64,000 nucleotides of DNA. It comes from Haemonchus contortus. Taxonomy: Eukaryota; Nematoda; Chromadorea; Rhabditida; Trichostrongylidae. Below, one piece after another: positions 26,290 through 37,672 of the stretch. The notes beneath the pieces are model-generated. The model was given only the letters and a program-made list of their open reading frames with translations, was not told where the DNA came from and did not search any database. Both the position numbers and the translations under genes were made by a program. The stretch lies in NCBI GenBank assembly GCA_000469685.2, contig LS997566.1, positions 22,077,432 to 22,141,431 of the forward strand. The letters are read 5' to 3'. Every line of letters starts with the position of its first letter. Within the stretch, counting starts at the first letter, position 1.

Positions 26290-27463
26290 ACGCACGCTAT
26301 CGCGCGCGCTGGGGGTTTTAGCCATAGGCGACGGAGCCACATGAGCTTCTAATTTTCATTATAAACCTTTATCATGTAGGCCTCTTCCCTGACACTTCTA
26401 GAGCGGCCATCATTTTTTGTCTCATAGAAACCATGGGAATTTTTCGCTAATCACGAAAATTCGGGCTGACTGGCAAGCACTTCAAGAAGGATGTTTGATG
26501 TGTGATAGGAAAGTTTGTCCAGCTCGGCTGAAGTATTAGCATGGTACGCATAACTGACTTTGACAATATAACAGCTCGCCCAGCTGAAGCCGGGCTACCC
26601 TACTTCCCGTGTTGAAATGCCTCCCGCCTGCACCACCCATCAAATTTGAGCGTTCGAGGTCTACGGGGACAGGAGCTACGAATTTTTACTCGAACCCCAG
26701 CCACTGGCCCACTGCGGGCAAAGTCCGGTCCTGCCGCCCAGCATAAGTGTTCCCATCGTGCCACCTGTACTCCTACCAAGTTTGAACTTTCGAGGTCCAT
26801 TGGGACAGGAGTTATGAATTTTCGTCCAAACCCCACCTCTTGTGGGCGGAGTTCGTTTCTGCCACCCACCATAAGTTTTCCATCTTGCCGCCTGTGCTCC
26901 TACCAAATTTGAACTCACGAAGTCCAAGGGAACCGGAGCTATGGATTTTCGTACATAAGTGTAAGAAGGGATGTGAGCTTCGAGGCACGCTCCGCCTATT
27001 GTGAGCGGGTCTCCGCCTACGTCATTCATGCTGGAGACACCTTCGACGATGCTTCTCCTACATCAACTTTTTCGTTCTCTGTTGGCTCTCTCCAAACCGA
27101 GTTGTAAATGTTTTCACAAAGCATTGCATTTTTGGAAAACGCGCCGCCCATCGGGATGGGTTTCTCCATTTGGATCTGACTTACCAATGCACATCTCTAG
27201 CCACTTTTACACCTCAGTTTTAAAGCCGTCTTGTGACTGTATTTGAAATCATGGTCCTCAGATAGCTCATTTCAATGCACGCCACGCCCTTTGTGGGCGG
27301 GGCCCGCCAAGCTGATGTGTGCTTTATACTTCTAGGGACATGGCCCACCTACCCCACGCTTGACCCGCTCTCTCCAGGCAGATCTGAAGGAGCTAAGGAA
27401 TTTCGTGACAGCCACACAGACAGACAGACAGACAGTCAACAGACGAAGCGCCTTATAATAGGT
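26290..27463 (-). repeat. Dispersed repeat family with internal tandem units, copy 2 (inverted)
   Basis: This is the inverse of 20671-21255, but longer because the internal unit is amplified. CC(T/A)ACCAA-TTTGAAC recurs at about 26639, 26775 and 26902 (spacings of 136 and 127 bp), each unit carrying a GGACAGGAG-TATGAATTTT block and a CCCAC...GGGCGGAGT block. Near 27419-27434 there is a GACA microsatellite. There is no credible coding sequence. Confidence 0.7.
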
Positions 27464-27480
27464 AAAATGTTTGAATCGGG

Positions 27481-29090
27481 GCTATCTAATTCTACACCCG
27501 TCGCGGTCTGCAATTACATACTAATTGCAGCTACCGTAACACTACGCTTAGCTTTATCCAATTTCATAGAATGACCAGGTTGATTCACATCGGGTTTATA
27601 TGAAAAGATTCGCCCCTTCTTCAGCTTCCAAATTTTCTTTACTTTTTTGATACATATTTGTTGTCTAGTTCGTCTCTCATGTTAGGCTTTTCTTCGTCCA
27701 ATTAACACTTTCATCATTTCTCAAGAACACGTAAGCAAAATAATGGTATACACATTCAATATTAATTAAGACCCTTTCTACCTCCACCAACTAAATAGTT
27801 AATGGTTGAGCTGTCTAAAATACTCAGCCGAACTGATATAAGTTCAATGAATTAAAAATTTTAATTTCAATAAATTTAAAATTCATTCTGAAATGTTAGG
27901 AAGGGATAACAGGAAAAAGGTAAAAGACATCGTGTGAACATAAAGTGTGCAACGTTATCATGCTTTAAAATCAAAGTATCGAAGAATTGATGGAAGTTTT
28001 ACTCAATTTGAGTAACGCTATTTTCTTGCAAATTTCTTCAATCTCAAGACTACTCGTCTGCCAGGAATTAACCAGAAGAGGGTTCCCATCAGTTTGAGTA
28101 TACTAGTTTCACGTTTTAGACTTCAATGGAATGCGGTTTAGTGATAAATTGAAGTTCTTCACAGATCATAAAATTGCCTTTTGAAGTGAGAAGGAGTGCG
28201 GTTGTGCTATTCTGTTGGAATTCTAATGGGTACTCTTTAAACCGCGTTATACAGGGCTGAGAGATTTATCTCGCATAACCATCTATCAAATTTATTGTAA
28301 TGCTTTTGAAATTATTCATGTATGTCACGTAATAATTTGTGTGGTGATAATCTATAATGAGAACGATACGTTATTAGGTCTAGAAAGCGCTAGTTATGCC
28401 TTCCACCAGGTCATGGTTAAGATAGTCAGTAGAATACTGCCAGCCTCGTCTGAGAAAACGAAAGATTTTGACTTTAACAACGAATGACCTCAAGATGTTT
28501 TTCTTCCTGTTCCTTCTCGAAATTCAGAAGGCAACTAAATTCAAATTTCTAATTCATAGGATCGATTGAAGTTTAAGTGAGATGGCAATTGTTGGAGTGC
28601 GAAGTAATCTACATTTGAAGTAAAGGAATTGGCTCATTTTATAGAGCGCCGTTGAGAAATGATCAAAACGAAGACTCGAAAGAAATAGCCAAGAAGGAAA
28701 ACTCAACATGAAGATGAAGTGGACAGCCAACGTTGAAAAAAGTTGTGAAAAGCTGATGGGGAGCATTTATCCATATGAAATACCATGCGATCACCGCCGT
28801 CATTCTACGTATTTGGATGAAACTAAGCGCATTTTATAGAGCGCACAGTTAAGAAATGATTGAAAAGAATAATTTAAAAAAGAAGTACAGAAGAACGAAG
28901 AAAGAACAGACAACTATTATCAAAAATGTAGAAAAAAGCTTGAAGCTTCAAAAAAGGAGCAAATATATTCGTCTAAACCCCATGCGAATCACCCTGGTCA
29001 GTCTATGAAACTGGATAAAACCAAGCGTAGTGTTACGGTAGTTGCAATTAGTACGCATTGCAAACCGCGATGGGTGTGGAAATAGATAGC
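27481..29090. mobile_element. Foldback element with ~200-bp inverted arms
   Basis: The left arm from 27481 (GCTATCTAATTCTACACCC) is matched by the complement of the right arm ending at 29090 (GCTATCTATTTCCACACCC). Similarity continues inward for about 200 bp through a shared CTACCGTAACACTACGCTT block (27531 onward and 29022-29040 complement). Part of the right arm is repeated in direct orientation at about 28780-28860. The 1.2-kb interior has no open frame of note. The structure is that of a non-autonomous foldback or long-TIR DNA transposon. Confidence 0.65.
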
Positions 29091-30249
29091 ATCGTTTGGA
29101 TTGCGTGCAGCACCCTGATGAGAGCATCAACCCTACTCGGTGGGCGCAGCGTAAGAATAAAATTCGAATGATTGGTGACTAAGGTATGCCGCGAAACCGC
29201 CACTATGCGTGTATCGACGGTGATGGAAATCCGTGCGCAAGATCACACGTGTGGAGATTAAAAGAGAGGAACTCATCAGTTCCACTTTGAGGTACTAGGC
29301 CGTCGATTGCAACAGTTATTAACTACTAGTTATTCGGGGATTGAGCTAATTTCAAGAAATTCTGGTACGCCGACACAGTACACAGAGTATGTTAATATAT
29401 CATGTCATAGCATATCATCCTAGATTTACTACGAAGGCTAGATCTGCCCTCAATTACAACCTAATTCTCTCCTATCTTGGATACAGACTCCCGACTTTTA
29501 CACGAAGCAGCCCACCCTACCATCGTGAATGTGAATCTGATCATCAGGTCATATTTTCAAGCTTTTCTTGATTCTGAGAAAATAGCTTCATACAACTCAC
29601 AATTGCGTATTTCTTCATTGTCTCTCATGAGGCCTTCTTCTACAAGTTCAGCCGCCGGTAAGTTCTTGAAACCAGGAATGTGTGTGCCGATCACGTCTAG
29701 AAGACATAAAGATCTTGAAGATCAACATGATCTGAACGATTCGATGTAAACACTCTGCGAACTGACTTGAAGGAGACCCGGTGGGAACAGTGCCTTTAAA
29801 CTGCCCTCGCACTCGTGCATCAAGCAAGTTAAGCTGAAAAACATCATCCTTTAAACACCTACAAGTGTGCAGTGTCGGTTAATTTTGCTATGGCCACCTC
29901 ACATCATCCGTCCACTCGATGTATTTCCTATCACCATGTTGCTGCTCTAGCTGTTCGAATGTTATGTTGTATTTCGCTATACTATCCTTGGCCTTCCACG
30001 TTCCGCGCTGAATAATAAGATGGTGATAAGATCTACACGTTCAATGCCTTTCAATTACTCAACCAATAACCTTCACTACTGACATATCAATGCGTGTTTC
30101 CCGTTCTGTTTGTCTCTTATAAAAGTTTTATTTCTGCGAGAGATTCCTAGTCGTACACAGTGGTAAACGACACGGTTCAAAAGAGAAGACGCAGACTCAG
30201 CAAATTTCTCTCTTCAGAAGCCGGTGAAAGGATAAGGTCTCTGTTCATA
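29091..30249. other. Stretch without recognised gene
   Basis: An isolated copy of the short terminal motif (GGAACAGTGCCTTTAAAC) lies at 29785-29801. I see nothing else assignable. Confidence 0.4.
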
Positions 30250-30456
30250 GCGGCGTATCGTTACGTATTGCACGTTATACATATAATGACTTGTGGCGGC
30301 CGGCCCATGCAAGTCAGTGATTTTATCCTTTCAGACGAGTCTGTTACCGCTTAATCGACCTCGGATGGATCAAAGACTTGCGTGGTCAGGCGTGTATCGA
30401 TCTCAGATTAGAACATGCGTGTGTGATTGTGCGCAACTGCCACTACGCCACCTCCG
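30250..30456 (-). mobile_element. tRNA-derived SINE, copy 2
   Basis: This matches the complement of the SINE at 2521-2750: TTTTATCCT..CAGACGAGTCTG in the body near 30322-30342 and CCACTACGCCACCTCCG (tRNA-like head) at 30440-30456. The B-box region is degenerate, so this is an older, diverged copy. Confidence 0.7.
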
Positions 30457-30820
30457 TACTCTTGAGAATATTTAGCTGGGTCAGGTATCAACAGTGCTTT
30501 TGGTGTCATGTACAGGTTTCCACAGCGAGAAAAAAGTATGATGCTCACTCCATCTCAATTTAGACTTGAACAAACGGCTCTGAGCAGGAACAAAGGCGCT
30601 AGAAGTGAGATGGCACCGAAGCTGGGAAAGTCTAAGGGCCGGAGGCTTACAGATAGTGGATTATGGAGTTATGGACTGATATTGCGTTGGGTGTGCACAA
30701 TACTCACCTAGAATGTTTCAAGAAAAGCAAGAAAACGCGATTTAGTCTTTCCTTAGCTTCGCTTTTTCTCCCCTGCTTTGGTTAGTTTTCTTCTCATCCG
30801 AAATTTCGCATCGTTCAATC

Positions 30821-31520
30821 AAAGGCACTGTTCACGAAAAAATGGTTTCGGAGATTTGCACATGGTTTGAGTTCGAAGCTCCCTCTAATACCATTTGTCC
30901 AAGAATTAGGTCGGAAAACGGCTGGATAGGGCACAATAAGGGCAGGAACTTTGGGGGCGGGATGCCTCCGCCCTCGCAAGGTTGACTACGAGTTCAAGTT
31001 GTCCTTCACCACATTCGCACTGAAGCGAAGTTGGTGAAAAATCGATACGCACATTGGCAAATTGCCAGGAATGATCAGCTGGTCGACCGCCTCGTACAGG
31101 AGCTAGTATTCGGCTGTTATTTCTTTTATTCGCGTATCGTTTGTTTTTTTTTTTGTTATTAATTTTTTACGGTAGCATTCTTTAACTATTCTCGAAGATA
31201 TTGAAGATTTTAACATATTTTGTGTAGATTATTGCATGCAAATGTTTTTTATTTAAGAAACTCCGTTAATTTCGATGTGTTGTCTGTATTGCAGACATTG
31301 CGTCGCCTTCGTGCGTTCTCGCTCGAACACTCCCTAACCGCAGTTTTTCAATGTGAAAGTCGTCCTACCCCCCTTTCTAGCTCATTTTTTGACCCTTTGT
31401 AATTCTTTTTGTTCACCGTTTTTTGAGCTTTTTTGGTTGTTATCGCTTTATTCTAGAGTAGTTCTATCGATTCCCGGCAAAAAAGGGTACCCTAACTTCT
31501 TTGTGAATAGTGCCTTTAAA
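30821..31520. repeat. MITE-like element bounded by the short inverted terminal motif
   Basis: The left end AAAGGCACTGTTCACGAAAA (30821-30840) and right end TTGTGAATAGTGCCTTTAAA (31501-31520) are near-perfect complements. They enclose about 700 bp that includes the GGAAAACGGCTGGATAGGG block at about 30912. There is no coding capacity. The same terminal motif bounds or flanks other repeats in this window. The 364 bp before it (30457-30820) hold nothing assignable. Confidence 0.55.
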
Positions 31521-32505
31521 CTTGTCGAGCTCTATAGCACTTCTCCCAGCGTTATTCCTGCACAATCGCAAGGTCTGTTGCTCTAAAATATTATCTATCA
31601 CCACTTCGATCAACCTGTGGCATCTTCCGCCCTTATCTTGGCCTCGGTTCATGTCCTCCAGAGGTCCCTCATGGACACGTTCCGCCAGCTCTATTGTGAG
31701 TCCTCTCGCCGTCGCTTCCACTGAGTTTCGAATGAAATCGCTACTCCAACTTGATGTTGTCGTTCCTCGCAGCACTCTTCTATGGCTATCTCCCGTACAG
31801 AAGCTGACTGCTGACCGTCCTGTCGTCGTTGTTTCCAACCGGTTTCGACAACGGCCAATAGTAGAGAAGAGAGAACAATGATGTTAGTTGTATTAACAAG
31901 TTAGTAGATACAGCAGATGGTGATTCTATTCTAGGTCTATGGGCCCTACATTGTTAGTAAAGGTTAAGCTTCCCCTCCAGCACAGCATTGTGAGTCTCAC
32001 CTTTTCTTAAACACCTGCCTTTTTTGCATTCTGAAGCACCGCCGGTTGCAGAGAATATCACTACGCTACCAACAGCGGTCAGGTAAACTCCAAAAGTAGG
32101 AGGTTCTGTATGTACCCTTTTGACTGCTCCCATAAGACCATCTACAATTGACTCCGTGCTCTGCATTCAGAGCCGAAGAATTTGTTCGTTTTCACGTATA
32201 GCTTCAACTTTTTCTCCAAAAACCCCTATCTGCCATTCTTGTCTTGGAGATTTTGCTAATTCATCACTACCGGAACGATAACGTCATCATAGAGGCCGAC
32301 GTGCAGCCACAAGTTACTTTGTGATGACATCTGTTGTGAGCAGGAAAAGAACAATTTCCTTGGGCAAAGCTGACTCCGTTGTAGCCCAACCGTGGTCTCC
32401 TGCTTTTTTCGAGCCGTGAAGAGCATGGATGTCCGTCTTGTATTTGTGTTAATTTTTTTGATAAAGACGATTAGATGTTTTAAAGACACAGGGCCCACAC
32501 ACAAT
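31521..32505. other. Stretch with overlapping long open frames, not assigned
   Basis: Both strands are open between about 31470 and 31880 (124 codons minus, 123 plus). Neither translation resembles a known family, and the antisense pairing suggests at most one is real. Minus-strand frames at 31954-32166 and 32256-32504 are likewise unassigned. Confidence 0.3.
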
Positions 32506-32950
32506 CAGCTGATCGCCGAGTTGTGAGGCGCTGTTTTTCTCACATTCTTTTTTCTTCTGTTATTCTTTGTGTTGCCGCGATCCCTTATTTAACTTCCTAC
32601 TCCTGGAAGCTGAAAAAGGTGAGCTACTTTTGCTGTTACTAGGGTTTTTTGTTTACATATGCTTATAAGCAAATGATTGTTTGCTCACCGTAGTCTAGTT
32701 ATTCGCACCAGGACCTATACCTACGCAGCGAGACACATTGTATGGCTCCTCCGAACACTCCGTTCTTCATCATTTTTCTGGTCTCATTCTCGTCCAGCCC
32801 CCTTTTCAACGGCTTTGCGAAGTCTTCGAAAGCCCTTCGCATTTTGGAAACACCGATTCACGCAGTTTCTCCACCTTCTTAGACAATCTTGTCTTCCATT
32901 TTTCATCATAATCTGAATTACCTAAAATTACCGTGAGCTGTGCCTGCAAA
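32506..32950 (+). repeat. MITE-like dispersed repeat, copy 3
   Basis: This aligns in direct orientation with 5325-5743. Shared segments include GCTGTTACTAGG-TTTTGTT, CCGTAGTC-AGTTATTCGCAC, CCAGCCCCCTTTT and ACCGATTCACGCAG, and it ends in the terminal motif CCGTGAGCTGTGCC near 32931-32944. The left terminus is missing or diverged. Confidence 0.65.
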
Positions 32951-34566
32951 ACCTCTCCTTTCTAGAGCGCTCTCCAGAGGATTCGCCATGGGGGCCGGTA
33001 TAAACGCTCCGCGCTTGTGAGATATCCCCTTCAGTCGTCCCAGTACTCATAAACGAGGTAGCCACTTGATCTCGTGCTCCTCCCGTGAATTGACTGCTCA
33101 CTAGTTTAAGCCAGATGACTTTTCAACCTTCACCTTCCTATTGCTTGACGGACCTCACCGTCCAGAATGTGATGGGGGCAATAATTGCCTCTACTCAGAG
33201 CTGTATTCGCAGAGAATTTCTTCGCTTAGAAGCCTATAAGTATTCGTTGCACCAGCGCTTTGCCTCTGCAGGCTTTCTCACCAAACTTTACAGCCCCCAC
33301 TACTCCGAGTCTTAAGTAGCCAGATGCGAGGCTTTGACCGGTCGAAATGTGAATTTCTCTCCTTTTAAACCATCGAGCTCCTTGTAAAAAGCATCCGTTC
33401 CCTTTTTGTCTTTCCTGCAGCAGCTTTAATAACCTCTGTGCTGTAGGCAGCTGAATATTGTGGATATTACGCTTCAGAGGCAAAGCCTTTGCGGAATACG
33501 CTATTGCTATGGCTACCCCACTTGGGTTGATGTGTTCTTTGTTGTGGTGGAGCTTGAAACCTTTCTCCTTACTCTGCTCTTCCTCACTACTTACCCCGTG
33601 AAGACATTGGACTTGGATGATCCTAGGCTTTTTCAGATCAGCAACATCCCACAACTTCTCAGTCAGCAGAGTCACGATTCCAAATAACTTCTTGGATCAA
33701 GGTCGCTCACTTCTAAGCAGCCCACCCATAGTCCACATAACTTGGGCGGAGGTTCAGAGCACCACTTCTAGGTACCCTTACTTTGAAACTAGCTTCTTCA
33801 TTGAAGTTATTTATGTTCAGTGTGACGTATTTCCCTATCAGCCGGTCCCATAAAACCGTCAGTCTGACCGTGGAACCTCTTTTTTCTACATATTGTGTGA
33901 AGCCCAATGTGACGCTTATCATAAATTTTCATAAAGCAGTACTAGCCTTGAAGACGCCAATGGTGCTTTTGATAAAAAAAAAATGAACTTCGTCGAGTAT
34001 TAGGAGCTCCCTATAAAATTTTCAGGTCATGCTCGTCATTTCCTTTGAGGAAAGGGGAGTAGGCAACAAAGAATTTTGGGGTAGGTCGAATCTCCAACCC
34101 GAGTGTGGAGCTGGAAGAAAACATGAAGCTCTCTAATCTATGTGGGAGGACCTGAGGGGCCCCAGTTAGCAGGTGGCAAGTCGTATGCGCCTAATTTTGC
34201 GGAGCTATGTGTATAGAAAGAGTGATGCTTCGGTTACGTTCGATGCCGAGTTCTTCGTGGCAGAATTTACCGTTAATTGTATGCACTGTGGTTCCACTCT
34301 TGACACAAATTAAAGCTCTTAGCAAAAGATCAACAGTCAATGTAACTTTCTATTATGAATGACTACCAGTTGTAGAGACTACGATACGCCGCTTTGAGCA
34401 TTCGCTACCGTACTTTTCACACCACAATCCGAAACATCTCGGCACTTTCATGCCCATTTCTGGGTTCAAGGTTTCTTGTTCATACCTACATTATCGCCTA
34501 AGAGCTGTTCTTGAGTTGTATCTGTTCAATGGCCTGGTTTGTCACTAAATATCTTGGTCAACTTGC
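32951..34566. other. Stretch downstream of the sulfurtransferase exons, no recognised gene
   Basis: The minus-strand frame 33226-33675 (149 codons) and frame 33713-33922 are the largest. I searched this interval for the second rhodanese domain expected of the neighbouring gene and did not find it. The frames look more like transposon debris than a host gene, but I cannot name the element. Confidence 0.3.
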
Positions 34567-36215
34567 CTTTAGTTGAACGTCATCTTTGCTGATCGGATGA
34601 CCAGTTCTGACCCATTCGTTATAACCACCATCGACAAGCGACACTTTTTCGTGTCCATAAGACTAAAATCAAGTGAAGTTGATAAAAATCCGTTTATTTC
34701 TAAGCTACACTCGAAAATTAATAGATACCTTGAAAAGCCAAGCCATTTTCGCCGCGTGAACCATTCCTCCAAACATTTCTCGACCATAAAGTATTAGATG
34801 CTCGTCAGCATCAATTCCTAGCATCTCAAAATGAACTTTTCACAAAGCATTTTTTCCGAAAAGAGTCCAATGAGAAGTTTTCGAAGTTAACTTTTCAAGA
34901 GCTGTCTCCATTGCTTCTTCCCCCCCCCCCCCCCCCCCACCATCCTAACCCCTCCACAACTCTTATTCGGATACTATAAATCAGGCTATGAGTAAGCAGG
35001 TTGTAACTATCTACCTGTACGTATTCCTGAAATTTATCGGGAGGGTACAGCGCAAAACGTTCATATTCCGATGGATAGAATGCAGTATCCATACAAATAT
35101 GAGCTGCTTTTGGAATATGTCCGGAGAGGTACTTCTGCTTAGACCTGAAAATATTCCACGGTACGATCCTATTGTTGAGTGGTATCAGGACATCCTTCTG
35201 GACAAGTGAATATAGCATCAAGAGCATATAACTTCAGAATTCGATTCTGGGACCTTCGTGTAGGACCATTTGCCACTTGCCATAACACCAGCACCTGTGA
35301 GCAACGGGCCACTGGAATCACATCCGTCAATCGTTGCCCGGAAGATGTTCGAGTAATTTTAGGCGGTTTTTCGCTCTTTGCCAGCTGCACACATGCGCAG
35401 CAAGTGCTCACAGTCACTCAATCTACTGCGATATTTTCGTCGTGCAAACGTCTGCACGTGACGAGCTGGGAACTCACCCATGACTAGTATCCAAAACGAG
35501 TCATTCGGTAAGGATGCATAGCGTCCACATACACATATTAGAATTCGAACCTCAATTGCAGTTAAACACAATTTGTAAATGCAAGCTGCACACCCCGTTA
35601 GGTTATGGCTGTTATCCACTATGACGGATAGCCTTTTGCTCTCAAACTGTCGTTGCTGTTAAACTTGTAGGTACGTTAGTTAAGCATCGATTCCCTCAAT
35701 TTCGTCATGTATCTATTGCCCCAGAAGGGAAGAGGTGCTCAGATGAACGCGACTTTTTCCAGCGGTTTCTCTCTGAATTTCAGTTCTTGGCCGGTTACAA
35801 TCGATCTCAATAAAGAAATATCAATAAAATGAAGTTTGGTGTCTCAGGTAATCTATCAAACTGTCCGTCTTCATGAGAGTCAAGCCAAAAAAAGTACTGC
35901 ACATAGTCTTTCAACAAACTGTTTGAAACGAACTTCTCGAAAAGGTAAGGGAAAGGCGAGCTGGACAAAGGCGAGGTTAGAATTAAAAAACCAAGGATGC
36001 CATATGTTAGTTTATCCGACTCACGGGCATGGCTGCGCGAGGAGTTTCTCGAAGTTTCCATAGAGATCGGTCTGGAACTCTTTCCAATTGGGTTTTTTTG
36101 CGACTTGAAAGTGATCGTAGGTGCAGTCTAGTATTTTCACTCCTTCCTTGTTGATGATATTCTTCTTGAGCAATTGTGCTACCGTGTTCACGTCGACCAG
36201 TCGCTTGAGTGACAT
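34567..36215 (-). CDS. Mercaptopyruvate/thiosulfate sulfurtransferase-like (rhodanese domain), 3' end missing
   Basis: Four exons on the minus strand agree in phase: 36025-36215 (ATG at 36215), 35015-35144, 34729-34824 and 34567-34662, giving 171 residues. This is a whole first rhodanese domain: VKILDCTY (residues 26-33) as its first beta strand, GHIPKAAH (72-79) for the family's GHIPGAxH, an MDTAFYPSEY segment (83-92), LILYGREMFGGM (117-128) and YGHEKVSLVDGG (141-152). Animal MPST enzymes transfer sulfane sulfur from 3-mercaptopyruvate, using a cysteine in a second rhodanese domain. That domain was not found between 32.5 and 34.5 kb, so exons may be missing, distant or lost. The donor after 34567 is the non-canonical AAG/GCAAGT. 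A CTTTTCAG acceptor abuts the ATG. Confidence 0.82.
34920..34938 (+). repeat. Mono-C tract (19 C)
   Basis: An uninterrupted run of 19 C lies inside the second intron of the sulfurtransferase-like gene. The coding (minus) strand therefore carries a G19 tract. Confidence 0.95.
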
Positions 36216-36216
36216 G

Positions 36217-36223
36217 CTGAAAA
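36217..36223 (-). promoter_or_regulatory. Probable spliced-leader trans-splice acceptor
   Basis: The minus strand reads TTTTCAG, then one C, then the ATG of the sulfurtransferase-like gene. A 3' splice site one nucleotide before the start codon fits nematode trans-splicing to a spliced leader. Confidence 0.55.
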
Positions 36224-36397
36224 GCTGAGAAGGATTTCTTTTCGGGAACCCGAACACGAGATTCTCACGTATGTTGTAAAATTCGAAGGGTTATGTTTAC
36301 ACAAAAAATGGCAAACAACATGCTAGAAATAGAATCTCTCAGAATCAAACGGGAACTAGGGTTTTGTGGGTAGGATTATGCTGGCACTTACTATTCC

Positions 36398-36655
36398 ATG
36401 CAAAAGGTAACAGTAAGTGAAGAGTGGGAGGAGCAACTGTGTAGTATGAATGAGCAGAGGGTTACGATGAAGTTCCCTTTCCACACGTATCTTTCCAACG
36501 CGCACGGTGCACATTCTCATAGTGCCGATCATGAATTCGTGACAAAACTAAGAGAATGGTTGGGCGGAGAATCGATAGGACTTCAAGATGAAGGAAACGT
36601 AACAGCTGCTACTTTTTTCGTTATGTACGAGATCTTGGAGTTGCCCTATGATTAA
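36398..36655 (+). CDS. Possible small gene or exon, unrecognised
   Basis: An 85-codon frame opens at a true ATG, with balanced composition and a closing TAA/TGA context. It is transcribed away from the sulfurtransferase-like gene, whose ATG is about 180 bp away. A TAACAG acceptor just inside the frame suggests the true exon may begin at about 36413. No family is recognised. Confidence 0.3.
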   Translation: MQKVTVSEEWEEQLCSMNEQRVTMKFPFHTYLSNAHGAHSHSADHEFVTKLREWLGGESIGLQDEGNVTAATFFVMYEILELPYD

Positions 36656-37493
36656 AGTGCCTCTCGACGACCTTTCTAAAAAAGTGACTGGTGTAAAAGA
36701 TCGGATGATCATAAATTCTCAATCGCTGAAACCATCTAAACAGACACACTTACTTCAGTCTAGTAGCACTTTGCTGGTTCCATTTAATTACAAAGGTTCT
36801 TATAAAAATAGCAGACTCCTGTAGCGACATCTTAACTTTTTATGGTAGACTGCGGTAATTTATGCAAGGGTACCGATTACACAACAGTGGTTTTGCTCAC
36901 ATCTTCTGAATTTTTGTGTAACGTCTAATCAAGCTGCCACTTTTGTCATTTTGATTGAGTGTCGCGTGGGTGTTACCAAAAAACGCGTCTTCGTGGAATA
37001 CGTACAGGGTTATGATTACTGAGATAGGAATACAGATTTCAGTGACACTCTAGAAAAGTAAGTAGGTTGAGCTTGCAATTCCTGCTTCCACTACATTGTT
37101 AGAAGAATACAGTAGAATGAAAAAGTGCAATGTGGTTTCAGGCCAGCGAGAATGCTTACAATAAGATACATAGCTTCGTAGCTGCACATACATATATCAT
37201 TTGTGCCTTGCAGAAATTGAGAGAACCCGTGACCAGATGAGCCTCTTTTTTGAATACCTCTAACCAGACTCTCGAAGAGTCACGTGGTGATTGGTTGCAC
37301 GTGCCATGCTAGTTGCAAGCATTCTCTTGGGGCACCCCAGTAAAAAACGTGTATACTCTGCTTGGCTAGTAAAGCGGATGCCAGGGTTTGCGACGGAGTG
37401 TGGATGGGTATGTGAGTAAGAAATCAATGCTTTCAACAAATCATTGCGGAATATTTCCAATATGAAATCTAAGAAAGCAGGTTGTAGGAAGAA
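36656..37493. other. Stretch without recognised gene
   Basis: Only short frames; nothing assignable. Confidence 0.4.
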
Positions 37494-37672
37494 CATCGTC
37501 TACATGCTTACGCTCTCTATTTGTTAGCGGTTCCCTTTAATTGCTCCGGGAAAGTCGGGTTTGTTTCGTGATACTGAAAACCCAGGACAGCTATGGACCC
37601 CAGTAGACCCTAGTGGACCTTTCCCTCAAAGGGAACCGCTAACAAATAGAGAGCGTAAGCATGTAGACGATG
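37494..37672. mobile_element. Small element with perfect 45-bp terminal inverted repeats
   Basis: 37494-37538 (starting CATCGTCTACATGC) is the exact complement of 37628-37672, with an 89-bp spacer. The total length of 179 bp and perfect arms fit a young MITE or a hairpin-forming sequence. No target duplication is obvious at the outer edges, so the mobile origin is inferred from structure only. Confidence 0.7.

Noticed and set aside
27419..27434. CRISPR-like or functional tandem array
   Set aside because: It is a simple GACA microsatellite inside a dispersed repeat.
31464..31881. A gene in one of two fully overlapping long frames
   Set aside because: Both strands are open with no recognisable domain, and neither shows splice or start context better than chance.
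33226..33675. The missing second rhodanese domain or an endonuclease fragment
   Set aside because: The 149-codon frame lacks the cysteine loop and GHIPGS-type motif of rhodanese and the catalytic motifs of LINE endonucleases.
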